64,000 nt of DNA from positions 186,001-250,000 of the forward strand of contig NZ_JADEXS020000002.1 of assembly GCF_015207005.2 (NCBI RefSeq), given 5' to 3'. Every line of letters starts with the position of its first letter. The stretch's first letter is position 1. The translations under genes were made by a program, and so were the position numbers. Below, piece after piece: positions 25,243 to 35,651 of the stretch. The notes beneath the pieces were generated by a model. That model saw only the letters and a program-made list of their open reading frames with translations, did no database searches and was not told the DNA's origin. The DNA is from Desmonostoc muscorum LEGE 12446. GTDB lineage: Bacteria > Cyanobacteriota > Cyanobacteriia > Cyanobacteriales > Nostocaceae.

Positions 25243-26196
25243 ATGGCCAAGCGGCGCTTGTCAATGGCAGATGAAATGGAATTTCCGAATAAAACAAGAC
25301 AATTCCTTGACTTAGTAGGAGTTACCAATAATCCTCAACTCTCGGAAAACCAATCTATTGAACAATCTTTATTAATAACTCAAATTCACCTAGCTGCTCA
25401 TCAGCCTCGGCGTTATTTTTCAATTCAAGGAATGGAAAGCCTAGTTGCTTCTATTCGTGAACATGGTATCTTGCAGCCACTGCTTGTACGGCCGCTAGAA
25501 TCCGGTAATTATGAATTGATTGCTGGTGAACGTCGCTACCGTGCTGCTCAAACTCTTGGAATAGAGCAAGTTCCGGTTATTATCCGCCATCTCAATGACC
25601 AAGATGCTTTCCAAGTCGCCCTCCTCGAAAATTTGCAGCGGGAAGATTTAAATCCGGTTGAGGAAACTGAAGCTATTTTGCAACTGCTATCTATCCGCTT
25701 GGAATGCTCTCAAGGAGAAGTTATTTCCCTACTCAATCATATTGCTAACCTCCAAAAGCAAAAAACAGAGATTACGAACAACGTTGTTCGTAACCAATGG
25801 GAAATGGTAGAAAAGATATTTTCAGTAATAGGTAGGGTGACTCCAGACAGTTTTCGTAGTCATCGCCTACCTTTACTAAATTTACCTAAAGATGTTCTAG
25901 AAATTTTGCGCCAAGGACAACTAGAATATACCAAAGCCCGTATCATCGCTCAATTGAAAGACGAAGATCAGCGACATCAACTTATAGTGAAAACTATTGA
26001 AGAAAACCTTTCAGTTAGAGATATCAAAAGTTACATTCAATCAGTTCAACCTCCTAAGTCTTCTCAGCCGAATATTCTGACTAATCGGATGAAGGAAGCC
26101 TATCAGCGAGTTAAGCAAGCTAAAGTCTGGGAAGATCCTAATAAAGCAAAAGTTTTAGAGAAGTTGTTAGGGCAAATTGAAGCTTTATTAGAGTAA
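25243..26196 (+). CDS. parB: ParB-family partition protein
   Basis: The 317-aa protein contains a ParB N-terminal CTP-binding domain with HQPRRYF, SIREHGILQPLLVRP and AGERRYRAA, then LLENLQREDLNPVEE and a central helix-turn-helix region that carries an unusual insertion (LLNHIANLQKQKTEITN), followed by RQGQLEYTKARII and a C-terminal dimer helix. The start at 25243 (MAKRRLSMADEMEF) is chosen because it follows the parA stop and GGAG lies just upstream. It loads on parS DNA and slides along it. No parS site was recognised. Confidence 0.93.
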   Translation: MAKRRLSMADEMEFPNKTRQFLDLVGVTNNPQLSENQSIEQSLLITQIHLAAHQPRRYFSIQGMESLVASIREHGILQPLLVRPLESGNYELIAGERRYRAAQTLGIEQVPVIIRHLNDQDAFQVALLENLQREDLNPVEETEAILQLLSIRLECSQGEVISLLNHIANLQKQKTEITNNVVRNQWEMVEKIFSVIGRVTPDSFRSHRLPLLNLPKDVLEILRQGQLEYTKARIIAQLKDEDQRHQLIVKTIEENLSVRDIKSYIQSVQPPKSSQPNILTNRMKEAYQRVKQAKVWEDPNKAKVLEKLLGQIEALLE

Positions 26197-26376
26197 AATC
26201 TACGGTTTTTTACAACATCTTTCACTCTTACCAACCTTTGAGGCGTAGCTTCCATAGCTTGCGCTCGTAGTCATCGTATAGTGAAGCAAAGCATTTTCGA
26301 CTTTATCATCTACTATTACTGTAATCTCAAAAAGGTATAGTATTTATGTACTACAATTGATTGAATTCTAGTATTA

Positions 26377-26798
26377 CAGGACTTACGCAACTGGCACAAT
26401 GCGATCGCTAACAAATAGTACTAAAGTACTATAAAAATGCAGATGAAATGAACTAGAGTACAAATGTAAATTGTTCCTTTTCACACCAAATTTTTGGGCT
26501 GCTGCTCAGGCTACTGTAACGAATACTTTTGAATATGAAGTTTACTAAATTAGATTATTGCCAGTATCTACTTAGTAGCCAAATTAATTATACCATTACC
26601 AATTTGGCAGAGCATTTAGAGAGTATTAGCCATGATACAATTAACTATTATTTGAAAAGAGAAAAATTAACACCTCGTTTACTATGGGATAACGTGAAAG
26701 AGGTAGTTGAGCCTGATGACAATGGTTACATAATATTTGATGATAGCATTTTAGATAAAAGGTATTCTGAAGAAATAGAAATAGTCAGAAGACAATAT
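26377..26798 (+). mobile_element. IS4-superfamily element, truncated copy
   Basis: The left end CAGGACTTACGCAACTGGCA and the following ~420 bases match the intact element at 36092-37326 (read from its tnp-proximal end). The transposase frame opens at 26529 and gives the first ~91 residues (MNMKFTKLDYCQYLL ... EIVRRQY), then runs into the IS5 element. The remaining two thirds are absent from the far side of IS5, so this is a deletion remnant, not a simple insertion. Confidence 0.92.
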
Positions 26799-27737
26799 AG
26801 AACCCATTTGACATCTAAGAAGGTGCTGCAAGCCTCTTAATCATTAGCCTGATGAAGCAGATATTGAGTTTGGCAGTGGCACTAACCAGGGTTCGTTCAA
26901 AGTTCTTAACCAGAATTTTACAGCGCTCCATCCAAGCATTGGAGCGTTCGATCACCCATCTAGCTATTGCCGGAACAAATCCAGATTTTCCTTGTGCCGC
27001 TTTCTCTTGTTTTGAGGGTTTCGTAGAAAGTTGAAACTGAATTTTGGTCATGATCTCTGGGTAAATTCGCTCTAACTCCTGAGTCAAATATTCTGGGTGA
27101 TACCCATGATCTAGCAGGATAGTAATCTTGGGAATATCGATAGGTTTTGACTTGAAGTAGTCGATGTTGAGAGTAAACATCTCAATTAATCCGGCATCAT
27201 CCGAGACATTGGCGCGAGTACAGAGCGTAAAAAAGGGAAACCCAAGGGTGTCAATAGCCAAATGCCTTTTAATACCGTTGGTGGCTTTGTAGAAGCAAAA
27301 ACCTTTCGACTCCACACTGGCGTTGCAGGTATTTTTCACTGCTTGGGAGTCAATGATGATCAATGTCGTCCAGTGCGGTTTTTTTTTTACCTGTTCACGC
27401 ACTTGTCCATGTAAGACACTCATCAGTTCCTCAAATACCCCGGCTGCTCGCCACTGTTTGTAGTGCCAATATACAGTGGAATAAGGGGGGAGGTCTTTAG
27501 GTAAGTCTTGCCAATTGCATCCATTTTTTAGTTGATAGAGAATTCCATTGAAGATATCTCGCTTTGGCCAGTTGGTCGGTCGAGTCTGCTTCTTAGTCGG
27601 TAATATCTCTTGCAATAAGGGTTCAAAAATTTCCCATTCTGCATCAGTGAGGTTGCTGGAATACGCCATTAGTATTGGATTTTAGATGCTGAGGAGTACC
27701 TTAATTCAAAACCTCACAAGATGTCAAATGGGTTCTA
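26799..27737 (-). mobile_element. IS5-family (IS1031-like) insertion sequence
   Basis: The ~939-bp element has inverted ends AGAACCCATTTGACATCT at left and AGATGTCAAATGGGTTCT at right, with TA-rich borders (CAATAT, ATAGAC). The left neighbour is a truncated IS4-superfamily element and the right neighbour is the 3' cut end of a kinase gene. Because the two flanks are unrelated and each is cut off, the element marks a deletion or recombination joint. Confidence 0.88.
26815..27669 (-). CDS. IS5-family transposase
   Basis: This 284-aa transposase starts LTDAEWEIFEPLLQE, the classic IS5/IS1031 N-terminus, followed by NGILYQLKNGCNWQDLPKD and TVYWHYKQWR. Catalytic motifs are IIDSQAVKNT (first Asp), ILLDHGYHPEYL (second Asp) and WVIERSNAWMERC (Glu). 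The frame is intact and occupies nearly the whole element, so the IS may be active. Confidence 0.93.
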   Translation of the reverse strand: MAYSSNLTDAEWEIFEPLLQEILPTKKQTRPTNWPKRDIFNGILYQLKNGCNWQDLPKDLPPYSTVYWHYKQWRAAGVFEELMSVLHGQVREQVKKKPHWTTLIIIDSQAVKNTCNASVESKGFCFYKATNGIKRHLAIDTLGFPFFTLCTRANVSDDAGLIEMFTLNIDYFKSKPIDIPKITILLDHGYHPEYLTQELERIYPEIMTKIQFQLSTKPSKQEKAAQGKSGFVPAIARWVIERSNAWMERCKILVKNFERTLVSATAKLNICFIRLMIKRLAAPS

Positions 27738-30700
27738 TAGACAGCAGCAATTTTTTCTTTGCGCCAACCGAGGTAGAATTTGGCAGCAAGTTCATTGGCG
27801 ATCGCTTGTTCTGGGATATAGCCATTTTCTTGAGCTAGAGAAATAGCGCGATCATAGAAATCTATTGCTTGCTGTGGATGTCCTAAAACACGCTGTTCTT
27901 CAGCACAAATCAAATCATATCGGTGCTGGCAATTCATGGGTGCATAGGTAGCCCAATTTTGCAGCTTTTCTTTAGCATCCGCAATTAATGTCCATAACTC
28001 ATCCGGTTGAGAATTTTCGGCTAAATTTGCTGATAGCTGGGTGAAACAGGCTAAAGCTGTATAAAAATAAAGTGTTGGCACATTTAGCATCCCAGTACCG
28101 CCACCAGCATTCAGCTTTGATTGTTGACAATGATAGAGCGTCTGGTCATGGCACTCAAATAAATAGGTTAATGTTACTTTGCACATATGGAAATGCCATA
28201 ACCCCGTTTTGTCGTTGGCTTTTTCCAGATTTGCCAAAGTTACCCCTTCATCAAAAATTGTGCCTACTAATTTGGTTGTGTTCTCACATTTTCCTAAGAG
28301 ATTGGCAACGGTTTGGTGGACGATATGCAGGTAGCCTAAGAATGCTTGTTGTTCGATGTTTGCCAAGCCTATGCTGTAAGCCTGACATTCTGTTTCTAAA
28401 GCTGTGAGTTCTTTACCGACAAAATAAGCATGAAAAGCGTAGGTATAACCAGAATAGCCAGCATAAGCAAGAGCGCCAACTTTTAGTCCCAGGGTATAGG
28501 CTTCTTGTAATGGCTGGAGAGTTGTCGCCGCATTTTTCACCCAGTGAACAGTAAATTTGCTGGTCATGTATAAAACTTTAGCGGCATATTCTTGATTATT
28601 AAATTTATCTACTAACTGTAAAGCCAGTTGACCAAATTCATAACCTGTTGTGATGTCACCAACTACACCACAAAGTAATAATCCATAAACCACATATCCA
28701 AAGCTGGAGGCAGGAATATTACCGTGGGTGACTGATAGCTGCACCTGCTGACAGCAAATTAAAGGATACAGGGATGGAGATGCTAAGTAGGTAGGGCCAC
28801 TAATTTGAACTAACATTCGCAGCAGTGCTTGGAACTGAGGCGAAGTCATCACAGGTAAGTTTAACAGATCATCTGTGGAACGTCCTGCTAATTGCTGTCG
28901 GGTTTGTTGGAGAAAATCAACAAAATCTTGTTTATTCGGCTGACTGGGAAATTCAATTCCAAAAGATTTGAGAAAGTTTAAACCCGTAGTGACAGCTTTA
29001 GTAAATTCACCAAGGCTTGTGTAAGCATCAATTTTAATTTCATACACCTTGGCAGCATCCAACAAACTCCGAGCTTGTTGCAAGACAATTTCCGCCAAAG
29101 TTTCCATCTGCACCAAATCTGTATTGAGATAAGCAGCCTCAGCCGCGCTACTATAGCAGGCTAATGCCAAATCATACTGAGTTTGCCAGCTATCTGTCGG
29201 CAGCAAATTACAGGCATATTGTAAGCAATAGGTAGCAGTATCGTAAGCAGTGGTAGCGATCGCTTTTCGTCCGGCTCTTAAATTTAGCTCTACCAGCCTT
29301 GCTTGCTCTAGGGGATCGCTGATGAGCTTACAGCCAATATTCAATTGGTTGACGATATCAAAAATTTGCTCCTCTAATTGTTCTGCTGATGTATGGTTTA
29401 ATAAATGACGACCAATTGTCAGATGCACAACCTGTTTCTCCTGTTGGGGAATCAGGGAATAAGCAGCTTGCTGGACGCGATCGTGGAGGAATTTGTAAGC
29501 AACACTAATCCCATCCGTGTAGTTATCATTTAAATCATTTCCTTGAAAAAACTTGTAGGTTTCACTGATGGGTAAAATTAATCCTTCCTGCAACCCTTTC
29601 CACAAGTCAGTTGCCACCTGCTGCGGCAATTGCTCCGAGACGATCGCCAGAGTACTCAAGTCAAATTGATTACCGATACAGGCTGCCAGTTTGAGGATAT
29701 TCTGAGTCTCATCAGGTAATTTTTGCAACTGCTTGGCCATGAACTCCACCACATCATCGGTTAATGCAGCCTCGCGTACCTGAGTAATATCACATTGCCA
29801 ATGTCCAGCCTGGATGTTAAAGGTAATGAATTGATCTTGATGCAGAGTTTTGAGAAATTGCGTCGCAAAAAAGGGATTCCCCTGGGTTTTTTGATAGACT
29901 AATTCTGCTAGAGGTTGTGCTAAAACTTCAGCACATTTGAGCATATCTGCCACTAACTGATTCAGGCTGCTTCTACTCAAAGATGCTAAAGTAATTCTGT
30001 TGATTGTAGCTCCTGCCTTGCTGACTTCATTTAAGGTCAGCATTAACGGATGGCCAGGAAACACTTCGTTATCCCGATAAGCCCCAATCAGCAGTAAATA
30101 CCCCTGTTCCCTCTCACTCATCAATAACTGCATCAATTTTAAGGATGCGGAATCTGCCCATTGCAAGTCATCTAAAAACATCACCAAAGGATGTTCTTTT
30201 GTCGTAAAAACTTGAGTAAATTTCTGGAACAGCAAATTAAACCGATTCTGCACCGCCGTACCCGATAGTTCTGCTACAGGTGGTTGTTTGCCGAGGATGC
30301 GTTCCAATTCGGGGATGACATCAATAATTACTTGGGCATTATCTCCCAAAGCCTTCAGAATAGAGGCTTTCCATGCTTGTAGTTGGGTATCTGATTCCGA
30401 AAGTAACTGTCCAATTAAATCCCGAAATGCTTGGAGAAAGGCACCCAAGGGGATATTGCGATTGTACTGGTCAAATTTACCTTTAATGAAATAGCCTCTC
30501 TGGCGGACGATTGGTTTATGAACTTCATTCACAACCGCCGTCTTCCCAATCCCAGAGAAACCAGCTACTAGCAGTAATTCTGAGGTACCGTTGCTGACTC
30601 GCGCAAAAGCATCTAGTAGTATTTGGATTTCTGTTTCTCGTCCATAGAGTTTTTCGGGGATAGAGAAGCGATCGCATATATCTCGCTCCCCAATTACAAA

Positions 30701-31594
30701 CGCTGCAATCTTCCCTGTTGTCTTCAATTGCTCCAAACAAATTGCCAAATCATGCTTCAAGCCCAAAGCACTTTGGTAGCGTTCTTCGGCATTTTTGCTC
30801 ATCAACTTGGCGACAATTTGAGCGATCGCTTCTGGTACTTCTGAGTTAATTTCATCTACCCTGGGTGCAGGTTTGGCAATGTGACTATGCACCAGTTCTA
30901 AAGGATCATTGCCAGCAAAAGGTAACTGTCCCGTCAACAATTCAAACAACGTCACCCCTAAACTATAAAAGTCTGTACGGTAGTCAACGCCCCGATTCAT
31001 CCGCCCGGTTTGCTCTGGTGCAATATAGGCTAATGTGCCTTCTAAGACATTTAGGTTCTTGATTTCTTCGTTTTCTTTCGGTAATAGGGAAGCTATACTA
31101 AAATCAATTAGTTTGACTTGTTGCGATTCTGGATGAATCAAGATATTTGCAGGTTTGATGTCCTTATGAATTACCCGATGCTGATAAAGCTCATGGAGAA
31201 TTTCGGCTAGTTGCAGGGCGATCGCCAGTGTATCTAATAGTGTTAACTGATGGCTGCGACTGTATTTTGATAGCGCCACACCGCCAAAATCTTCCATCAC
31301 TAGGGCATAGCTATTACGATATGGTATCAGGCGATCGGGACGAATCACACCAGAAATATTCAAATTTTTGGCAATAGTATATTGGTTGCGAAAACGTAAC
31401 AATTCACTGAAGCTGGGATAATCTTGTTGCAACAATTTCATGACAACCTGACGCTGGCTTAATTCTTCCACTGCTTGATAAACAATCGTTCGAGAACCCA
31501 CATATAATTGCTCAACGATCTCATAGCCAGGAATGTCGGGTAATGGATTTGCGTAGGTGCTTGCCGCCAGTGTCATATTATTAGTCAAAAGCAT
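27701..31594 (-). pseudogene. Ser/Thr kinase-ATPase-(sensor histidine kinase) gene, 3'-truncated by IS5
   Basis: The remaining 1297 residues start with a protein kinase domain (VIHKDIKPANILIHP at 143-150, DFS at 164-166 in place of DFG, APEQTGR), then an AAA/STAND-type ATPase with Walker A GFSGIGKT at 345-352 and Walker B VMFLDDLQWAD, and a long helical TPR-like region. Full-length cyanobacterial relatives of ~1800 aa go on to GAF and histidine-kinase domains. Here the native frame ends near LGWRKEKIAAVY and the last codons (RTHLTSCEVLN) come from the IS5 end. The output histidine-kinase part is therefore lost. The true start may be the Met at 31576 (MTLAASTY). A regulatory role remains possible only if kinase and ATPase act alone. 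Confidence 0.88.
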
Positions 31595-31759
31595 CTAGGG
31601 AATTTATCTCATCGTTATAATTCCCTCAAAATTGAGAAATTCAACTATTACATCCTATTATGTATTAAAACTTTAAAATTGGTTAAATAATGCTTAACCC
31701 TATTTGATCACTTTCGCAGTAATGTAAAAACGTAAAAAACTAGAACGTAAGCACAGAGA

Positions 31760-32034
31760 ATGGTAGAGCCTCGTTCACCCATAAAAACGATCAAATTTGT
31801 GGACGAATATTGCCAGCGTCTAGAACTAATTTTAGAAGTCATAAATGGTAGACTAATAATTAAAATTATTGACGAAACTGGAGATAAAAAGAATGTTTAT
31901 CAACAGATTATGTCAAAAGGCAGTATATAGAAAACTTAGGAAAGGTTGAGAATGGAATTGTAGTCGTTACATCACATGGCGTATTCTGTGGAATGACAAA
32001 TAGTGTAATTCATCTCATCACCTTTGGGGCATGA
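31760..32034 (+). pseudogene. Small hypothetical protein gene with apparent frameshift
   Basis: An ATG at 31760 opens MVEPRSPIKTIKFVDEY and ELILEVINGRLIIKII, ending at 31930. In a second frame the sequence stays protein-like: YVKRQYIENLGKVENGIV and VVTSHGVFCGMTNSVIHLI to a stop at 32032-32034. The two parts together would make ~90 aa, so a single-base shift near 31912 is likely. Family not recognised. It is divergent from the kinase gene. Confidence 0.4.
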
Positions 32035-32627
32035 ATTTATTACTTCTACCCTTCCGACTTCTGCCCTCTGCCCTCTGCCTTCCCCCAACCAAGATCACCA
32101 AAAGTTGCCAAGAACCACTTTATCCTTTAAAAGCAGCCATCTTATCCTTGAAGTGACACTTTTGGTCACGTTATGGTTCAAAATTTGGTCATGCAGGGGG
32201 TAAAATCACAATAATTGCCCGTACAGCGATGGATAAACCATTGCACGAAAGTTTGTCTATCTTTTACATTCCAACAGATACACCAAGGATTAAGTTTGGT
32301 AAAAAGACACAATTGATTGCTTGGAAAGCTTCAAAACTTCTCCCTAACTTGCCGCCACAATCAAAGCACCATCCGCCAAATCATTTGCGTAGCGTCTGTC
32401 TTCGACACGCTGTTCGCGTTCGTAGAGAAGATTGTTTAGGCTTATGGCTTGTAAATACACCGAATCAGCACAGAAATTAGAGATTAAGGTCAAATGTTTA
32501 GGAACTTTGCCTCTAAAACCTGTATTGATTAGGGGAATTGGCTATAGCGAGTGAAGCCTTTAAATTATATTCCGGATCAGACTGATGTAAGGGAGTGAAT
32601 ATATAAAGAAGAGGATTATATTCCCAG
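32035..32627. other. Intergenic region with weak ORF and repeat
   Basis: A TTCTGCCCTCTGCCCTCTGC run lies near 32056-32080. A weak open frame at 32229-32480 begins MDKPLHESLSIFYIPTDTP and IKFGKKTQLIAWKASKLLP, which looks protein-like for ~45 residues, then runs into a repeat palindrome (GCGTAGCGTCTGTCTTCGAC) common in these genomes. It may be a truncated gene start. No confident gene is called. Confidence 0.3.
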
Positions 32628-33080
32628 ATGATTAACCAAATTACCGCCTTAGAATCCTGTTGGCATATTTCTCCTGGGTGGGGTAAGACCATGCCTCCAT
32701 TAGCAGTGGAAATCTTAGAAAAAGTTTTGTTGCCAATCTCAGACTTGTCAGGTTATTGCTGTGGTGTTGAGTGGTCAGGACAAGAATGGATTTATGCAAT
32801 TGTTTGCCAGAATGAAACTCTCTACTTAGCTGAACAAGAATTTCATACAACAAATGTACTAAAAAAGCCCACTATTTCTACTCCAGCTTTTAGATTGGGG
32901 GACATAGTTGAGGTTGATTTCGGTGAACGGCCGACACGCCGTATTATTCAAGGAATTTTTAGTCTCAAAGAGAATTGGCTTTATGGGGTAGAGTGGCGCT
33001 CCCCAACTTTAGAAGAAGTATCTGCCCAAAGCAGAACAATATGGCTTGCTGATGTAGATTTAGTTAATGTTAGTGTATAA
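32628..33080 (+). CDS. DUF1392-like hypothetical protein
   Basis: The 150-aa protein begins INQITALESCWHISPGWG and has two similar halves: GYCCGVEWSGQEWIYAI and WLYGVEWRSPTLEEVS, preceded by a VDFGERPTRRIIQGIF strand. The layout and start fit the Nostocales family DUF1392 as I remember it. It is soluble and without known catalytic residues. It probably has its own promoter after the 550-base spacer. Such genes are common on Nostoc plasmids. Confidence 0.6.
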   Translation: MINQITALESCWHISPGWGKTMPPLAVEILEKVLLPISDLSGYCCGVEWSGQEWIYAIVCQNETLYLAEQEFHTTNVLKKPTISTPAFRLGDIVEVDFGERPTRRIIQGIFSLKENWLYGVEWRSPTLEEVSAQSRTIWLADVDLVNVSV

Positions 33081-33122
33081 ATATTGTCATTTGATATTCA
33101 AGAATAAGGCTATAGGTTACTA

Positions 33123-33296
33123 TCACCCGCTCCTCTTGGTTTTGAGTGAGTTTAAGATGTCGTCACTACCCAGGGAATTTTCCATTGGTTGAGCCACATT
33201 TTCAGCATTTTCTACGAGTTGGGCTTCTGCTGCATCTGAAAGTTGCGATACTACAATAGTAGATGTTTCCGCTTTTACCTCGTTTTTCGTTGCCAT
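33123..33296 (-). CDS. Small acidic hypothetical protein
   Basis: A 57-aa frame starts MATKNEVKAETSTIVV at 33296 with AGGA five bases upstream and ends at 33123. Composition is protein-like: polar, acidic, no Cys (SQLSDAAEAQLVENAENV, DDILNSLKTKRSG). It lies 78 bases downstream of the DUF2811 gene on the same strand, so the two may be co-transcribed. Function unknown. It resembles the short N-termini MATKT... of other small plasmid ORFs here. Confidence 0.5.
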   Translation of the reverse strand: MATKNEVKAETSTIVVSQLSDAAEAQLVENAENVAQPMENSLGSDDILNSLKTKRSG

Positions 33297-33374
33297 TAAT
33301 CCTGACTGAAAAAATCTTTCTGAGTGTATAGTTTGATTGACCTTGTTATTTAGTATGGCTTCTAGGGAATAACA

Positions 33375-33572
33375 TTAGCCACGACGAAACAGAGTTTCGA
33401 GATAGACTTGGGAAACACCGCGATCGCCATCAGCATTTTGCAGCAGAAACAGGGAGATGGCTGCGGTAATAAGGCGATGTTCATCCCAATCAGGATGTTT
33501 TTCTAAGTAGGTATTGAGAGATTGATGTAGTGTTTCGGGAAGATTAGTAAAGATATTTTGGGTTGAGTTCAT
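33375..33572 (-). CDS. DUF2811 family small protein
   Basis: The 65-aa product fits DUF2811, a cyanobacterial family of small helical proteins: IFTNLPETLHQSLNTYLE, HPDWDEHRLITAAISLFLLQ and a VYLETLFRRG end. The pattern around TYLEKHPDWD and LFLLQN is diagnostic. The fold may be ribbon-helix-helix-like, but function is unknown. It reads towards the small acidic ORF. Confidence 0.75.
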   Translation of the reverse strand: MNSTQNIFTNLPETLHQSLNTYLEKHPDWDEHRLITAAISLFLLQNADGDRGVSQVYLETLFRRG

Positions 33573-34092
33573 ATAATAAAAGCTTCAGAAAAAGCAAATC
33601 AATAGGGACAAGAAGCTAGAGGTGATACAGTGCAAGTACAGTTTCACCCATTCAATGCTAGCCGAACCACTGGCACTAACAACTGAATAGTTTTATACAG
33701 TTGATGCTCAAAATGGAACAGGCGGCAAAGGCTAGTGGATTTATTTTGTGCTGATTGGCTGAGTTTGTCAATGTTGCAAAATGTTAAAGAGAAATATAGA
33801 AAAAATAAATAATTACGTGAAAGCTAGGGTTAGAAGTAGGTTTTGTTTACGTTGCGTAATAATAACTCAGTAAAGCAGAATGATTGCTACAGACATGACA
33901 AAATACCCATTGGGTGAACAGAAGCCGATTATCTTGTAAAACAACTGTGGAAAACAGCAGAAATAGCTGTGGAAAGTCTGTGGAATCTGGCAGGAAAAAT
34001 AGAGTTAATGATAAGAATTGCAAAAAGTTCAGATTTGTAATCTCTGCCGTTGCAGTGTAATATCAGCCTCAGTATTACCAAAGGAGCTAATC
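33573..34092. other. Intergenic spacer of about 520 bases
   Basis: No supported gene, repeat or RNA is seen. The stretch is AT-rich and must hold the divergent promoters for DUF2811 and for the gene at 34093. CCAAAGGAGCTAATC immediately before 34093 is that gene's ribosome-binding site. Confidence 0.4.
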
Positions 34093-34509
34093 ATGAGAGG
34101 ATGGGTAAATGATCCACATTCAGGAGGGGTAAAAATCCCGGAGCAGGTCAAACAGAGAACAAAGCACCGGATATTAGCTTATGCAGAGCAGCATTATGCA
34201 GGACAATACATACGTATTGATGTGCGTTTTAAGGGATATTTCTGTTACATAGATGCTTATAAAGAACCATTTTTACCAGACAATGATGACCTATCAATGT
34301 TTAAAATAACACGCTCTGAATATATAGAGAGAGCCAAAAATACACCAATTCATCTGTGTCGATTGCGGTACAAAGGGAATGAAGAGAAATGGACAAAGGC
34401 TTTTTATACTTATAGTAATGAAAAGTACGAACCTAGCGTATTTAACAATGGTACTTTTTATGGAACACCAGAAGAAGCATTTCAAAGTTCAGCATTGTAT
34501 TTAGATTAA
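34093..34509 (+). CDS. Hypothetical protein (138 aa)
   Basis: The start at 34093 (MRGWVNDPHSGGVKIPEQ) is fixed by AAGGAG seven bases upstream; earlier in-frame starts lack one. The protein is soluble and basic in its first half: RTKHRILAYAEQHYAGQY, IRIDVRFKGYFCYIDAY, then CRLRYKGNEEKW and YGTPEEAFQSSALYL. I recall similar short proteins in cyanobacterial genomes without function. It is followed by a short relic and ung. Confidence 0.65.
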   Translation: MRGWVNDPHSGGVKIPEQVKQRTKHRILAYAEQHYAGQYIRIDVRFKGYFCYIDAYKEPFLPDNDDLSMFKITRSEYIERAKNTPIHLCRLRYKGNEEKWTKAFYTYSNEKYEPSVFNNGTFYGTPEEAFQSSALYLD

Positions 34510-34716
34510 TCAAATTTCGACAGATTTAATGATTTTTGAAATATAAATATAAAATTGTTTGGCTGATAAAAAAGTAACAATATCGCTCAATATGCCTAAA
34601 TCTTATAAGTTTCAACCTTTGCTGCTAATTAATACTATCTTGGATAGTAGTGACTCTCACTACTAAAATTCCCATATATCGAGGAAGTAATTAGTTGTAA
34701 AAATGCTTTAGCGCTT

Positions 34717-34878
34717 ATGTATGATAATTTGCAAAGCCGATTTCATAAATCTCATCTAGGGTTGGCAATTACACAACGAAAAATAGTTGGTATTGGTGGT
34801 ACATCCTTTAGAGATTATCTAGCTAAATACGATCGTGAAGAAGCGCCTCTGTTTCCAGGTTTAGAAGATATTCTCTAA
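34717..34878 (+). pseudogene. C-terminal fragment or small ORF of unknown family
   Basis: An open stretch reads CKNALALMYDNLQSRFHKS, then LAITQRKIVGIGGTSFRDYL and a stop after FPGLEDIL. The coding look extends a few codons upstream of the first ATG (34717), so it is more likely the tail of a larger gene than an intact 53-aa gene. It lies 92 bases before ung. Confidence 0.35.
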
Positions 34879-34970
34879 TTGGATCAGAGTGTTAGTTATT
34901 TGTGAAAAACACGGAATTGTTGAGGTTACGAGATGTAGGATAATATGTCTGGACGCTAAATAATCATCGA

Positions 34971-35651
34971 ATGATAAATTTGCAATTTCCTAATAATTGG
35001 CAGAAAGTACTAGCTGAAGAATTTAAACAACCTTACTTTACTAAACTTCAAGAGTTCCTAATAAGTGAAAGGTTATCTTATACTATCTATCCAGCTAAAG
35101 AAGAGACATTTTCTGCTTTTGAACTGACACCTTACGAGCAAGTAAAAATCGTATTGCTGGGACAAGATCCATATCACAATGAAAACCAAGCACATGGGTT
35201 ATGTTTTTCAGTAAGACCAGGGGTAAAACCACCTCCATCACTTCGCAACATATTTAAGGAACTTAAACAAGATATTGGATTTGAAACCCCAAATAATGGC
35301 TATCTTGTAACATGGGCTAAACAGGGTATATTGATGTTAAATACAGTACTAAGTGTGAGAGCAGGCATGGCAAATTCCCATAAAAATAAGGGTTGGGAAA
35401 CTTTTACAGATGTGGTAATTAGTAAAATTAGCCAGAAACCTGCACCTGTGATCTTTGTGCTGTGGGGTAAGGATGCACAAAAGAAATTAAAGCTGATAGA
35501 TACTAACAAAAATATCATAATTCAATCAGCACATCCTTCACCACTTTCTGCTCACAATGGTTTTTTTGGCAGCAAGCCCTTTTCAGCTATTAATTCTGCA
35601 TTAATTTCTTATGGACAATCAGAAATTAATTGGCAAATACCAAATATTTAA
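34971..35651 (+). CDS. ung: Uracil-DNA glycosylase, family 1
   Basis: The 226-aa enzyme removes uracil from DNA by cleaving the N-glycosidic bond. Family 1 motifs are complete: water-activating GQDPYH at 64-69 with catalytic Asp66, the PPPSLRNIFKEL loop, GILMLNTVLSV, and the C-terminal HPSPLS with catalytic His, followed by FFGSKPFSAIN. Length is normal. A chromosomal Ung is expected in the host as well, so this is likely an extra accessory copy. It precedes by 33 bases the gene split by the IS4-superfamily element and may share its transcript. Confidence 0.95.
   Translation: MINLQFPNNWQKVLAEEFKQPYFTKLQEFLISERLSYTIYPAKEETFSAFELTPYEQVKIVLLGQDPYHNENQAHGLCFSVRPGVKPPPSLRNIFKELKQDIGFETPNNGYLVTWAKQGILMLNTVLSVRAGMANSHKNKGWETFTDVVISKISQKPAPVIFVLWGKDAQKKLKLIDTNKNIIIQSAHPSPLSAHNGFFGSKPFSAINSALISYGQSEINWQIPNI

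Noticed and set aside
32229..32480. 83-aa ORF MDKPLHESLSIFYIP...
   Set aside because: The first half looks protein-like but the second half is a dispersed palindromic repeat; no ribosome site, so no gene was called.
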